DNA of 64,000 nucleotides from Flectonema sp. DT1601. Its lineage: Eukaryota > Euglenozoa > Diplonemea > Diplonemida > Diplonemidae. Shown here in pieces: positions 16,792 to 27,600 of this stretch. How positions within the stretch are numbered: position 1 is the stretch's first letter; each line of letters begins with the position of its first letter. The position numbers were made by a program, and so were the translations under genes. The DNA lies in NCBI GenBank assembly GCA_964019425.1, contig OZ025796.1:744001-808000 (forward strand), given 5' to 3'. The notes under the pieces are model-generated. The model ran no database searches, had not been told where the DNA came from, and was given only the letters and a program-made list of their open reading frames with translations.

Positions 16792-19700
16792 GCTGCTGTG
16801 ACCAGTTATCGACCGGGGGTGGTGTATTATCCATAGTGAAGCTCATCGATTGTTGTCCCGTGAGGTCTACTTTGTCAGCTAACTGAGTCGGTATTCCAGG
16901 TGACGGAGATTGCGCGGGGAGTGATGGAGATTTCTCAGGAGTCATTGTTGCCGCTGGGGTTTCCTTCTCATCTTTCTTTGGTAAATCAAGCCCGCTAAAG
17001 TTCAAATCCCCTACTTGACTCTTACCAGTTATGATTGATCCACTCTTGTCTTCCTTGTTTAAAGTAAAGTCGGTTTCAGGCTTAGTTGAAAATGCAGCAC
17101 CTGGGATCTTATCATCTTTCTTAGTATCATTCATAAATCCTCCCCTAATGATGTCCTTCTTGTCGTCTTTAACTGCAAACCCGAGAGGGTTGATGCTTTC
17201 CTTCTTCTCTTCAGACTTTTTCCCGAATGGATTGTCATCCGCCTTTGAGTTAAAATTGAAAGATGCAGTGGAGTCCTTCTTCTCTTCAGGTTTCACTGCG
17301 AATGGGTTGCTATCTTTTTTTGAACTAACATCGAAAGATGTAGTGGAGTCCTTCTTCTCTTCAGGCTTCGCTCCGAATGGGATGCTATCTTTTTTTGCGC
17401 TGAAATCGAAAGATGTAGTGGAGTCTTTTTTTTCTTCAGGCTTCGCTCCGAATGGGTTGCTATCCTTTTTTGAATTAGCATCGAAAGATGCAGTGGAGTC
17501 CTTTTTCTCTTCAGGCTTCGCTCCGAATGGGATGCTATCTTTTTTCGCGCTGAAATCGAAAGACGCAGTGGAGTCCTTCTTCTCTTCAGGCTTCGCTCCG
17601 AATGGGATGCTATCCTTTTTTGCGCTGAAATCGAAAGATGTAGTTGAGTCCTTCTTCTCTTCAGGCTTCGCTCCGAATGGGATGCTATCCTTTTTCGCGC
17701 TGAAATCGAAAGACGCAGTGGAGTCCTTCTTCTCTTCAGGCTTCGCTCCGAATGGGATGCTATCTTTTTTTGCACTGAAATCGAAAGATGTAGTGGAGTC
17801 CTTTTTCTCTTCAGGCTTCGCTCCGAATGGGATGCTATCTTTTTTTGCGCTGAAATCGAAAGATGTAGTGGAGTCCTTCTTCTCTTCAGGCTTCGCTCCG
17901 AATGGGATGCTATCTTTTTTTGCGCTGAAATCGAAAGATGTAGTGGAGTCCTTCTTCTCTTCAGGCTTCGCTCCGAATGGGATGCTATCCTTTTTTGCGC
18001 TGAAATCGAAAGATGTAGTTGAGTCCTTCTTCTCTTCAGGCTTCACTCCGAATGGGATGCTATCTTTTTTTGCACTGAAATCGAAAGATGTAGTGGAGTC
18101 CTTTTTCTCTTCAGGCTTCGCTCCGAATGGGATGCTATCCTTTTTCGCGCTGAAATCGAAAGATGTAGTTGAGTCCTTCTTCTCTTCAGGCTTCACTCCG
18201 AATGGGATGCTATCTTTTTTTGCGCTGAAATCGAAAGATGTAGTGGAGTCCTTCTTCTCTTCAGGCTTCGCTCCGAATGGGATGCTATCCTTTTTCGCGC
18301 TGAAATCGAAAGATGTAGTGGAGTCCTTCTTGTTGTCTTTGGCTTGAAATCCAAGTCCAGTTTTACTACTGTCTTTCTTAGTGCTGAGGTCGAATCCACC
18401 GGCCTTCTTTTCGGTGGTTTCAGTTGCGAAGTTGAACCCTTCAGAAGTAGGTTTCTTATCAGAAGTATTAAATCCTGCAGTCATCCCGAAAGGTTCTTTC
18501 TTTTCTTTGATGTCATTTATCTGTTCAAGTGCAGGAGGAGTGCTGGGTTGAGCTAGTTTTGACCTTGGAGCTGCAAATGGCTCCTTACTAATAACTTCCT
18601 TTTCCACGACATGTGACGTTGTTAGTGGTCTGATCCTGTTCAGCAGCGCGGTTGCCTGCCCCAAACTAACTCCTACTTTAATTAGCTCCTTCTTACTGCA
18701 TGCGCGCAATGTTTCTAAATCGCGAATGTCGTTGGCGTCTAAAAGTGTTCCAATCTGATCAAGTGACAGTTCTTCGAGAATTACTTCAACCTCTTCCTTC
18801 AACCGACTAGCACCAGATGCGCCTAACTTTGACGGAGTCATCACACCGAGTCTTCGGGGGACTGATGGGACGTAAGGAGAATCCGAAGTGAAAGCTTCTC
18901 CTGGGGAGTGACTGCCAGAGTATCGGTTGTGTAAACGTCTTGCAACTTCAGCTACTGATGACCCTACCGTAGTACACGGAGTTCCCAACTGTTGAATTGT
19001 CTGCCTCGGTGGGAATCCAATTGTTGCTGAGGGTGACTTGCCGTTTAATCTATATTCCGCTTTCAGTAATAAAGATCGACACCTTTGAATCTTCTCACCT
19101 ATCGCTAACTTGATGTTGTATAAACCGTTAGGTTGATCGTTGTCGCGGGGAACTAACGAAGAGATCGACTCCAATTCAATTAAAAAAAGTTCCAAGTCAG
19201 CCTTTCCTAATTCATGTTGTTGTCTAGCTGAGACAGTCTGTTGCGCGAGGTCGGTGTGTGCAAGAGCTTCATTTTGTGCGATTTTGTCAGCATACTTGTT
19301 TGTCATGATCTTCATCGATGAGATGAATTTTTGAAGCGCAGCCAACATTCCGAGTGAGTCTCTTGTTGTAGTAAGCGTCTTCCAAAGCGTCTCTTCATGA
19401 AACCTACACTGGGCCTCAACGTGTTCTGGCTGAACAATGCCAGTCGGCGTACCAGAAATGGTTAAAAAATGACTACGTTGACGTGTGTCAATGGTGGGTG
19501 CCGTGTTTCTCAGCATTTTAACTTCCTCTGCGAGAGTGTTGTTGGACCTCATTACTTCAGCCAGCTGCGCAGTTAGTACTGTTATAGCTGCTGCCTGTTT
19601 CTCACTATCACGACTCTTTCGACTCTTCTTGCTACGAGCCCTCCGTTGGTCACTAGCTGCCATCTGCTGCTTTAATCCCGCAATCTCTGCGGCCTGGGTC

Positions 19701-22700
19701 AGCAGAGCTTCGTGCATTGTTTCTAGAAGGGCAGTTTTCTTGCTGCTTTTCTCTTTCTTGATAGGTTCGGCAGCAATGATAGAAGTTTCCTTCTTTTCTT
19801 CCTTAGTCGTCTTTTTCACGAAAGTCATTTCTTCAGGTTTGTCGCCACCGAAAGAGGCCAATGGTGCTTCTAGACTTCCTTTTCCAAATGTTGGTGATGC
19901 AGTTGTAGTGATCTCTTTCTTATCAGTTGTAGTTCCAAATGACATACTGAGTGGTGATGCATTGCTGCTCTTGTCTTCCCCTCTGCTGTTCACATTACTT
20001 GTCCCGAATATTCCAAAAGATGGAACTGCAGTTGCCGCTTTCTTCGCTGCGGGAACTGCAGTACTGTTAACGGTATTGATGTCTGAAGTTGTTGGGGCCG
20101 TCGCACTTTCACTCGGAGTCCACAAAAAGCTGCGCGACTTCAAACACGACTTGCACTCACTTGTGATTGACTTCTTACCAACGAGCCTCGAGGGGTTCTT
20201 CATTTCCTTATCGTTTTTACAAGTGCTGCACACCCAGGATCCAGTAACTCCCTCCTTGCATACAATGCCACCAACCGATGGGGGCTTCCACTCGGCTGAC
20301 TTCTCTTCAGCTTTAGATGCGATTGGGGATGCAGTGGTAGTGACCTCTTTGTTGTCTGTTTTGGTGGTTCCAAATGAACCTCCGAACGGTGATGCAGTGG
20401 TAGTGATCTCTTTCTTATCAGTTGTGGTAGTTCCAAATGACATACTGAGTGGTGATGCATTGCTGCTCTTGTCTTCCCCTCTGCTGTTCACATTACTAGT
20501 CAGGTTCCCGAATGGTCCAAAAGATGGAACTGCAGTTGCTGCTTTCTTCGCTGCGGGAACTGCAGTACTGTTAACGGTATTGATGTCTGAAGTTGTTGGG
20601 GCCGTCGCACTTTCACTCGGAGTCCACAAAAAGCTGCGCGACTTCAAACATGACTTGCACTCACTTGTGATTGACTTCTTACCAACGAGCCTCGAGGGGT
20701 TCTTCATTTCCTTATCGTTTTTACAAGTGCTGCACACCCAGGATCCAGTAACTCCCTCCTTGCATACAATGCCACCAACCGATGGGGGCTTCCACTCGGC
20801 TGACTTCTCTTCGGATTTGGCAGCTGGAGCAGCAGTGCTGGTTGTTTTGCTGGTATCAGGTTTCTGGTCGAAGAACCCTGCAGTTGAAGTAGTCGTCGGC
20901 TTCTGGTCGAAGAATCCTCCAGTTGTTGTAGTTGTCGGCTTCTGGTCGAAGAACCCTCCAGTTGTAGTAGTTGTCGGCTTCTGGTCGAAGAATCCTCCAG
21001 TTGTTGTAGAAGGAGTCACCTCGTCGGTGTTAGGCTTCTGGTCGAAGAACCCTCCAGTTGTAGTAGTTGTCGGCTTCTGGTCGAAGAATCCTCCAGTTGT
21101 TGTAGAAGGAGTCACCTCGTCGGTGTTAGGCTTCTGGTCGAAGAACCCTCCAGATGTGGTAGTTGTTGGTTTTTGATCGAAAAAGCCCCCGCCAGTGCTG
21201 CTTGTCGAGTCGCCACCCATGTCAAAAGTGAAACCTCCTGATCCAGAACCCGAGTCAAACACAAAGGGGCCCTTTACAGACTCTATCTTAGTTTTCTTTT
21301 CATCATATACCCAATTTATAGGTCCGCTCTTGCCGCATTCAAAGCAGGTGCTTCTGACACTCTTCCTCCCCACCAAGTGACTGTTCTTTTCAAAAATCTT
21401 GGAGGCGTTACAGTTCGCACACTCCCACTGCCCTGGGCGGTCGATGTCAAATGCAAGTGGGTCACTCGGCTTTTCGACTTTCTTGGCGTCTTGCATCTTG
21501 ACCCCACACATTTCAGGTGTAAGGTACTTCTGAGGTCTTGGCGTATTCTTCCAATCTTTTGGTAAACGAGGAGGGGCGATGTAAAGAACAGAAGCAGCAG
21601 AGAGATAATGAGGTGGATCACGGGCTCTGCTCTTTTCGAGAAATGTTTTTGGGATAACAGGTGCAGCAAAGTCAGTCTTCACTTTAGTGTCCGATTTGGT
21701 AACCTTTGCTGCTACAGCGGCGAATGGGTTTGCTGTTGCTGATGCAGCAGCAAAACCCAACCCAGTAGATGGAATCGAGGAATGAAGAGTTGTTTCACTT
21801 TTCTTGAGGATGTTTGCAAAACTGATTTTCTCAGCTCCGTCACCAAAGGCACCAACAGATTGCACTTTGAATCCGTTAAAAGAAGTCTCAGCTTCCTTTG
21901 CTGGTGGAATAACACACTTCACTTCTTCCTTTTCTGCGGCTTTCGGAGGTTGTTTTGGCCCTGTTGGCACTTCCGCCTTGGTCGCCTTCACAAATGTTTT
22001 CTTTTTAAAGCAACACTTCTTCGAATTGCACTGCGACTTTACTTCCTTCTTCTTCTTCAGGTGATCTCCAGACATTGTTTTAACACTCCCACAGGAGGTG
22101 CATTTCCAGGAATTCGATTCGTTAGCTTCTTCCACTTCTGTTGGAATGGCTGCAGGACCATCTTCATCTGCTGCCTTTGGTTGAGGAGTTGCAATTGAGG
22201 GAGTTTGAATAACAGTTCCAAAGTCTGGAAGTGGTTGAGGCTTAGTTGAATCACTAAATGAAGTAGAAATCTTACTAAAAAGAGTTGTAGTGGTTTGCGA
22301 ATTGCCAAAGTTAATCTTAAATGGTGAACTCTCTTGAGTGGTGTTGTTTGCATCACCATTCTCAATAGGTGGATCAGCTTCTACTTCAGCTTCTACTTCT
22401 TCATCTGATTCCTCATATTCGAACTCTTCTTCTTCGTCCTCATTCACATCTCTTATGATCGACTCTGTAGGCTTCGAAGAAGCAAACGGGTTATCAGCCT
22501 TTGCAGGCTCCTGAAAAAAACCACCCGCGTCGGGAATAGATTTTGAGCTTGTTGAGATGTTAAAAGGAGAAGCAGTTGTAGTTGAAGCTTGCGCAGAGTT
22601 TCCAAATGGGTTCGAGGGGTTATCTTTTTTCTCGTCTCCCTTCGCTGTGAACGGGTTACTGTTGCTGGATGAAAATGGGTTTGCTGCTGGTGCGTCCTTC

Positions 22701-24466
22701 TTATCATCTTTTTTCGCAAAAGGGTTTTCTCCGCCTCCAAATGGGTTTGCTGTGACATCTTTCTTATCGTCGTCTTTCTTTGCAAAAGAATTGCTGCTTC
22801 CGAATGGGTTTGCTGTGACACCGCTGCTTCCGAATGGGTTTGCTGTGACATCTTTCTTATCGTCGTCTTTCTTTGCAAAAGGATTGCCGCTTCCGAATGG
22901 GTTTGCTGTGACATCTTTCTTATCGTCGTCTTTCTTTGCAAAAGAATTGCTGCTTCCGAATGGGTTTGCTGCTGGTGCGTCCTTCTTATCATCTTTTTTC
23001 GCAAAAGGGTTTTCTCCGCTTCCGAATGGGTTTGCTGTGACACCGCTGCTTCCGAATGGGTTTGCTGTGACATCTTTCTTATCGTCGTCTTTCTTTGTAA
23101 AAGAATTGCTGCTTCCGAATGGGTTTGCTGCTGGTGCGTCCTTCTTATCATCTTTTTTCGCAAAAGGGTTTTCTCCGCTTCCGAATGGGTTTGCTGTGAC
23201 ACCGCTGCCTCTGAATGGGTTTGCTGTGACATCTTTCTTATCGTCGTCTTTCTTTGTAAAAGAATTGCTGCTTCCGAATGGGTTTGCTGTGACGCCGCTG
23301 CTTCCGAATGGGTTTGCTGTGACATCTTCCTCATCGTCGTCATTCTTCGCAAAAGGATTGCCGAATGGGTTTGTTGTGGCATCATTCTTATTGTTGTCTT
23401 TCTTTGCAAAAGGATTGCTGCCTCCGAATGGGTTTGTTTTCTTATCGTCGTCTTTCTTTGTAAAAGAATTGCTGCTTCCAAACGGGTTTGCTGTGACACC
23501 GCTGTTTCCAAATGGGTTTGCTGCGACATCTTTCTTATCGTCGTCTTTCTTTGCAAAAGGACTGCTGCCTCCAAATGGGTTTGCAAACGGGGAATCCTTC
23601 TTGTCGTCCTGCTTTACCGACGCAGTGTTATCCTTTTTAGTTTTTGGGGAGATATTTTCTTCCGTGTCCAATGCAGCCGCACTCGCTGACACCCTGTCAT
23701 GCATTTTTGATTTGTATGAACAATTCTTCGAATCACACGATGTTTTGAGTGTTTTTTTACTTTTCAAGTGCTCTCCTGATAGTTTCTTAGTCTTCCCGCA
23801 TTTGGTACATTTCCAAAAAGAGATGTCGTCATCTTCGTCTTCGCACGGGGCAGGTGTTTGGCCAGAGGACTTCTTTTTTTCTGGTTCCGCTATTTTCGGC
23901 TGCTCGGGTTTTGGTGCAGCTGGAAAGACGGGAAGGGTTTCTTTCTTTTCGGAAGTTGGAGAAGCAACACCAAACCCAACGAACCCCTTCGGTTGAACCG
24001 AAGACTTTGCGGAGATTCCCCAACCACTCGAAAGCGCAGCCTCCTTAGTTTCACTCGCAGGTGCAGTGGTGGCTACAGATTGCTGTCCCCAGGAGGGTTT
24101 TGTTTTTTGCTCGGTTGGCTGCACTGGCTCAGCCACCTTTTCGGGATGCTCTCTTGGTGCCTGATCCCACTCTTTGGTACCTCCATAAAAGGCTTCAAAG
24201 TCTTCTTTCGTGTACAACTCACCATCTGTGTCATGTCTCCGTTCCACTTTCACGAACTCACCCTCCTCGTTTTCATTTGAATCTGCTGCAACAACATCGG
24301 TAACATCTTCTTCATCGTCAATTGTTGTTTGCTCTCTCTCTGCCTGGTCCCATTTCTCTTGCCACTCAGTGTCGTAGTAGCACTGGAATTCTTCTAACGT
24401 AAACAATTCACCCTCGTCGTATCTCCGCTCGACTGTTACGTTTACAAACTCGTCGGCGTCCGACAT
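15912..24466 (-). CDS. Giant FG-repeat nucleoporin-like protein with C4 zinc modules and a SAM-like domain
   Basis: Two exons encode about 2790 aa. Exon 1 runs from 24466 to 16274 and ends NPFAE before a GTATGT donor. Exon 2 most likely starts at 16091 after ACACAG, restoring an FG-type end (QSGPFN ... TSANFGAPRK) with stop at 15912. An acceptor at 16143 is also in phase. In order: acidic N-terminus; C4 zinc modules near residues 215, 785, 1010, 1240 and 1405 (CxxC, 20-21 residues, CxxxxC or CxxC); NPFG/ANPFG repeats at 280-650; GFFDQKP repeats near 1085-1210; coiled coil at 1580-1680; SAM-like domain at 1885-1946; about 14 copies of a 25-residue FDFSAKKDSIPFG repeat at 2045-2400; poly-Q at 2555-2595; FG-rich end. 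FG repeats form the nuclear-pore permeability barrier. The zinc spacing differs from RanBP2 fingers. Confidence 0.85.
16681..16800 (-). repeat. Poly-glutamine CAA/CAG tract within the nucleoporin gene
   Basis: About 40 codons, nearly all CAA with two CCG (Pro) interruptions, encode the poly-Q segment before the C-terminal FG region. The near-pure triplet composition suggests recent slippage growth. Confidence 0.9.
17230..18330 (-). repeat. Array of 75-bp units encoding FDFSAKKDSIPFG repeats
   Basis: About 14 head-to-tail 75-bp units, each encoding 25 residues built on KKDSTTSFDFSAKKDS and IPFGAKPEE, differ mainly by single substitutions (A/V before KPEE, T/A after DST). Near-identity between units indicates recent unequal exchange. 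Each unit supplies one FG (PFG) and one charged spacer. Opposite-strand frames through this array are by-products. Confidence 0.9.
22620..23600 (-). repeat. Array of NPFG repeats in the nucleoporin gene
   Basis: Irregular units of about 60-120 bases encode NPFGSSNSFTKKDDDKKD and VTANPFGSG variants. The same unit family fills the C-terminal half of the neighbouring paralogue (25230-26560) with a different phase of expansion. Confidence 0.85.
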
Positions 24467-24660
24467 ATGATCCTATAATTCACTGATGGAAGAATGATTG
24501 CATTGTTTAGTTTATCGAAGAGATGTAAAATAAATAAAATTCAAAAGAAAAACACGTCGCAAACACATCATCCGACTGATGAAATACTCGGATTTAAATT
24601 CAATCGCTGATTTTTCGGGAGCTGAACCAAATCCAAGTCCCTTGTGGTGGCGTATGCACC

Positions 24661-27600
24661 TCACTTCTCAGCGAATGAAAAATTGTTTTCCTTAATAAAC
24701 GCATTGCTGTATGATACGACTTGCGGCAGAGTCGGTGCAGGTGGTAGTGGCGTCGGAATTGAAACTATTGTTGTTACTTTTGTTGTTGTCATCGTACCTA
24801 ATGCAAGTGTCATTGTTGTTACTTCAATTGTTGTCTTCGTCTCTGCTGCAGTTGATATGGTGGACACGACTGGAGTTGACGTTGTCGATGTTATTTGTGT
24901 TGCTGTGGGAGATGTTGATATCGTTGTTGTAGTTGCTTCTGTTGTAGTAGTTACTAATGATGACTCATCATCTGAAGGTGATGTTGTTGTTGTTATTGTT
25001 GGTGTTACTGTTGTAGTTATTGCTGGTATTGCTTCCAGTTTTTTTGATGTAGTTACTACCGTAGTTAGTTTTGGTTGTGTTTCTATCTCTTTTACTGAGG
25101 TAGTTGTCGGGGTATTTGGATTACTCACGTCCTGCTTAGCAAACGGGTTGGCTGATTGCGTGTCTTTCTTCAGCATATCAACGGTAGTCCTCGGTTGGGA
25201 ATTAAAACCACCAAAGTTTTCTCCGCCTCCAAATGTGTTTGCTGCGACACTACTGCTTCTATATGGGCTTGCTGTGACATCTTTCTTATCGTCGTCTTTC
25301 TTTGCAAAAGGATTGCCACTTTCAAATGGGTTTGCTATGACACTTCCGCTTCCAAATGGGATTGCTGTGACATCTTTCTTATCGTCGTCTTTCTTTGCAA
25401 AAGGATTGCCACTTCCAAATGGGGTTGCTGTGACACCGCTGCCTCCAACTGGGTTTGCTGTGACACTTCCGCTTCCAAATGGGGTTGCTGCGACATCTTT
25501 CTTATCGTCGTCTTTCTTTGCAAAAGGATTGCCACTTTCAAATGGGTTTGCTATGACACTTCCGCTTCCAAATGGGGTTGCTGTGACATCTTTCTTATCG
25601 TCGTCTTTCTTTGCAAAAGGATTGCCACTTTCAAATGGGTTTGCTATGACACTTCCGCTTCCAAATGGGATTGCTGTGACATCTTTCTTATCGTCGTCTT
25701 TCTTTGCAAAAGGATTGCCACTTCCAAATGGGGTTGCTGTGACACTGCTGCCAACTGGGTTTGCTGTGACACTTCCGCTTCCAAATGGGGTTGCTGTGAC
25801 ACCGCTGCCAACTGCGTTTGCCATGACACTTCCGCTTCCAAATGGGGTTGCCGTGACACTGCTGCCAACTGGGTTTGCTGTGACACTTCCGCTTCCAAAT
25901 GGGGTTGCCGTGACACTGCTGCCAACTGGGTTTGCTGTGACACTTCCGCTTCCAAATGGGGTTGCCGTGACACTGCTGCCAACTGGGTTTGCTGTGACAC
26001 TTCCGCTTCCAAATGGGGTTGCTGTGACACTGCTGCCAACTGGGTTTGCTGCGACACTTCCGCTTCCAAATGGGGTTGCTGTGACATCTTTCTTATCGTC
26101 GTCTTTCTTTGCAAAAGGATTGCCACTTCCAAATGGGGCTGCTGTGACACCGCTGCCTCCAACTGGGTTTGCTGTGACACTTCCGCTTCCAAATGGGTTT
26201 GCTGTGACACTTCCGCTTCCAAATGGGGTTGCTGTGACACTGCTGCCAACTGGGTTTGCTGTGACACTTCCGCTTCCAAATGGGGTTGCTGTGACACTTC
26301 CGCTTCCAAATGGGGTTGCTGTGACACCGCTGCCAAATGGGGTTGCTGTGACATCTTTCTTATCGTCGTCTTTCTTTGCAAAAGGATTGCCACTTCCAAA
26401 TGGGGTTGCTGTGACACTTCCGCTTCCAAATGGGGTTGCTGTGACACCGCTGCCAAATGGGTTTGCTGTGACACTTCCGCTTCCAAATGGGGTTGCTGTG
26501 ACATCTTTCGTATCGTTGTCTTTCTTTGCAAAAGGATTACTGACTCCAAATGGTTTATCGCTGTGTGGAATAAATGCTTGGGTAAACGAGTTGGCTGACT
26601 GCGTTTCTTTCTTTAGCGGATCAACAGCAGTCTTCGGCTGGGAATTAAAAGCACTAAAGAATTGGTTATCATTGTGCGGAATAGTTGCTTGGGTAAACGG
26701 GTAGGCTGACTGCGTTTCTTTCTTTAGCGGATCAACAGCAGTCTTCGGCTGGGAATTAAAAGCACTAAAGAATTGGTTATCATTGTGCGGAATAGTTGCT
26801 TGGGTAAACGGGTTCGCTGCACTTTCACTCGGAGTCCACAAGAAGTTGCGCGACTTCAAACACGACTTGCACTCACTTGTGATTGACTTCTTACCAACGA
26901 GCCTCGAGGGGTTCTTCATTTCCTTATCGTTTTTACAAGTGCTGCACACCCAGGATCCAGTAACTCCCTCCTTGCATACAATGCCACCAACCGATGGGGG
27001 CTTCCACTCGGCTGACTTCTCTTCGGATTTGGCAGCTGGAGCAGCAGTGTTGGTTGTTTTGCTGGTATCAGGTTTCTGGTCGAAGAACCCTCCAGTTGAA
27101 GTAGTCGTCGGCTTCTGGTCGAAGAATCCTCCAGTTGTTGTAGTTGTCGGCTTCTGGTCGAAGAACCCTCCAGTTGTAGTAGTTGTCGGCTTCTGGTCGA
27201 AGAATCCTCCAGTTGCTTGGGCATCCCGCTGCGTAGCAAACGGATTGCTTGTTGGGACTGCTGCACTTTCACTCGGAGTCCACAAGAAGTTGCGCGACTT
27301 CAAACACGACTTGCACTCACTTGTGATTGACTTCTTACCAACGAGCCTCGAGGGGTTCTTCATTTCCTTATCGTTTTTACAAGTGCTGCACACCCAGGAT
27401 CCAGTAACTCCCTCCTTGCATACAATGCCACCAACCGATGGGGGCTTCCACTCGGCTGACTTCTCTTCGGATTTGGCAGCTGGAGCAGCAGTGCTGGTTG
27501 TTTTGCTGGTATCAGGTTTCTGGTCGAAGAACCCTGCAGTTGAAGTAGTCGTCGGCTTCTGGTCGAAGAATCCTCCAGTTGTTGTAGTTGTCGGCTTCTG

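Noticed and set aside
17031-18347. 438-codon plus-strand frame through the 75-bp repeat array
   Set aside because: Opposite-strand by-product of a repeat whose length is a multiple of three. Its content simply mirrors the FG-protein repeat.
19485-21176. 563-codon plus-strand frame antisense to the nucleoporin gene
   Set aside because: It mirrors the GFFDQKP and zinc-module coding sequence. The coding sense on the minus strand is clear from FG repeats and Cys motifs.
24644-26704. 686- and 480-codon plus-strand frames antisense to the second nucleoporin
   Set aside because: Repeat-derived mirror frames with skewed composition and no independent support.
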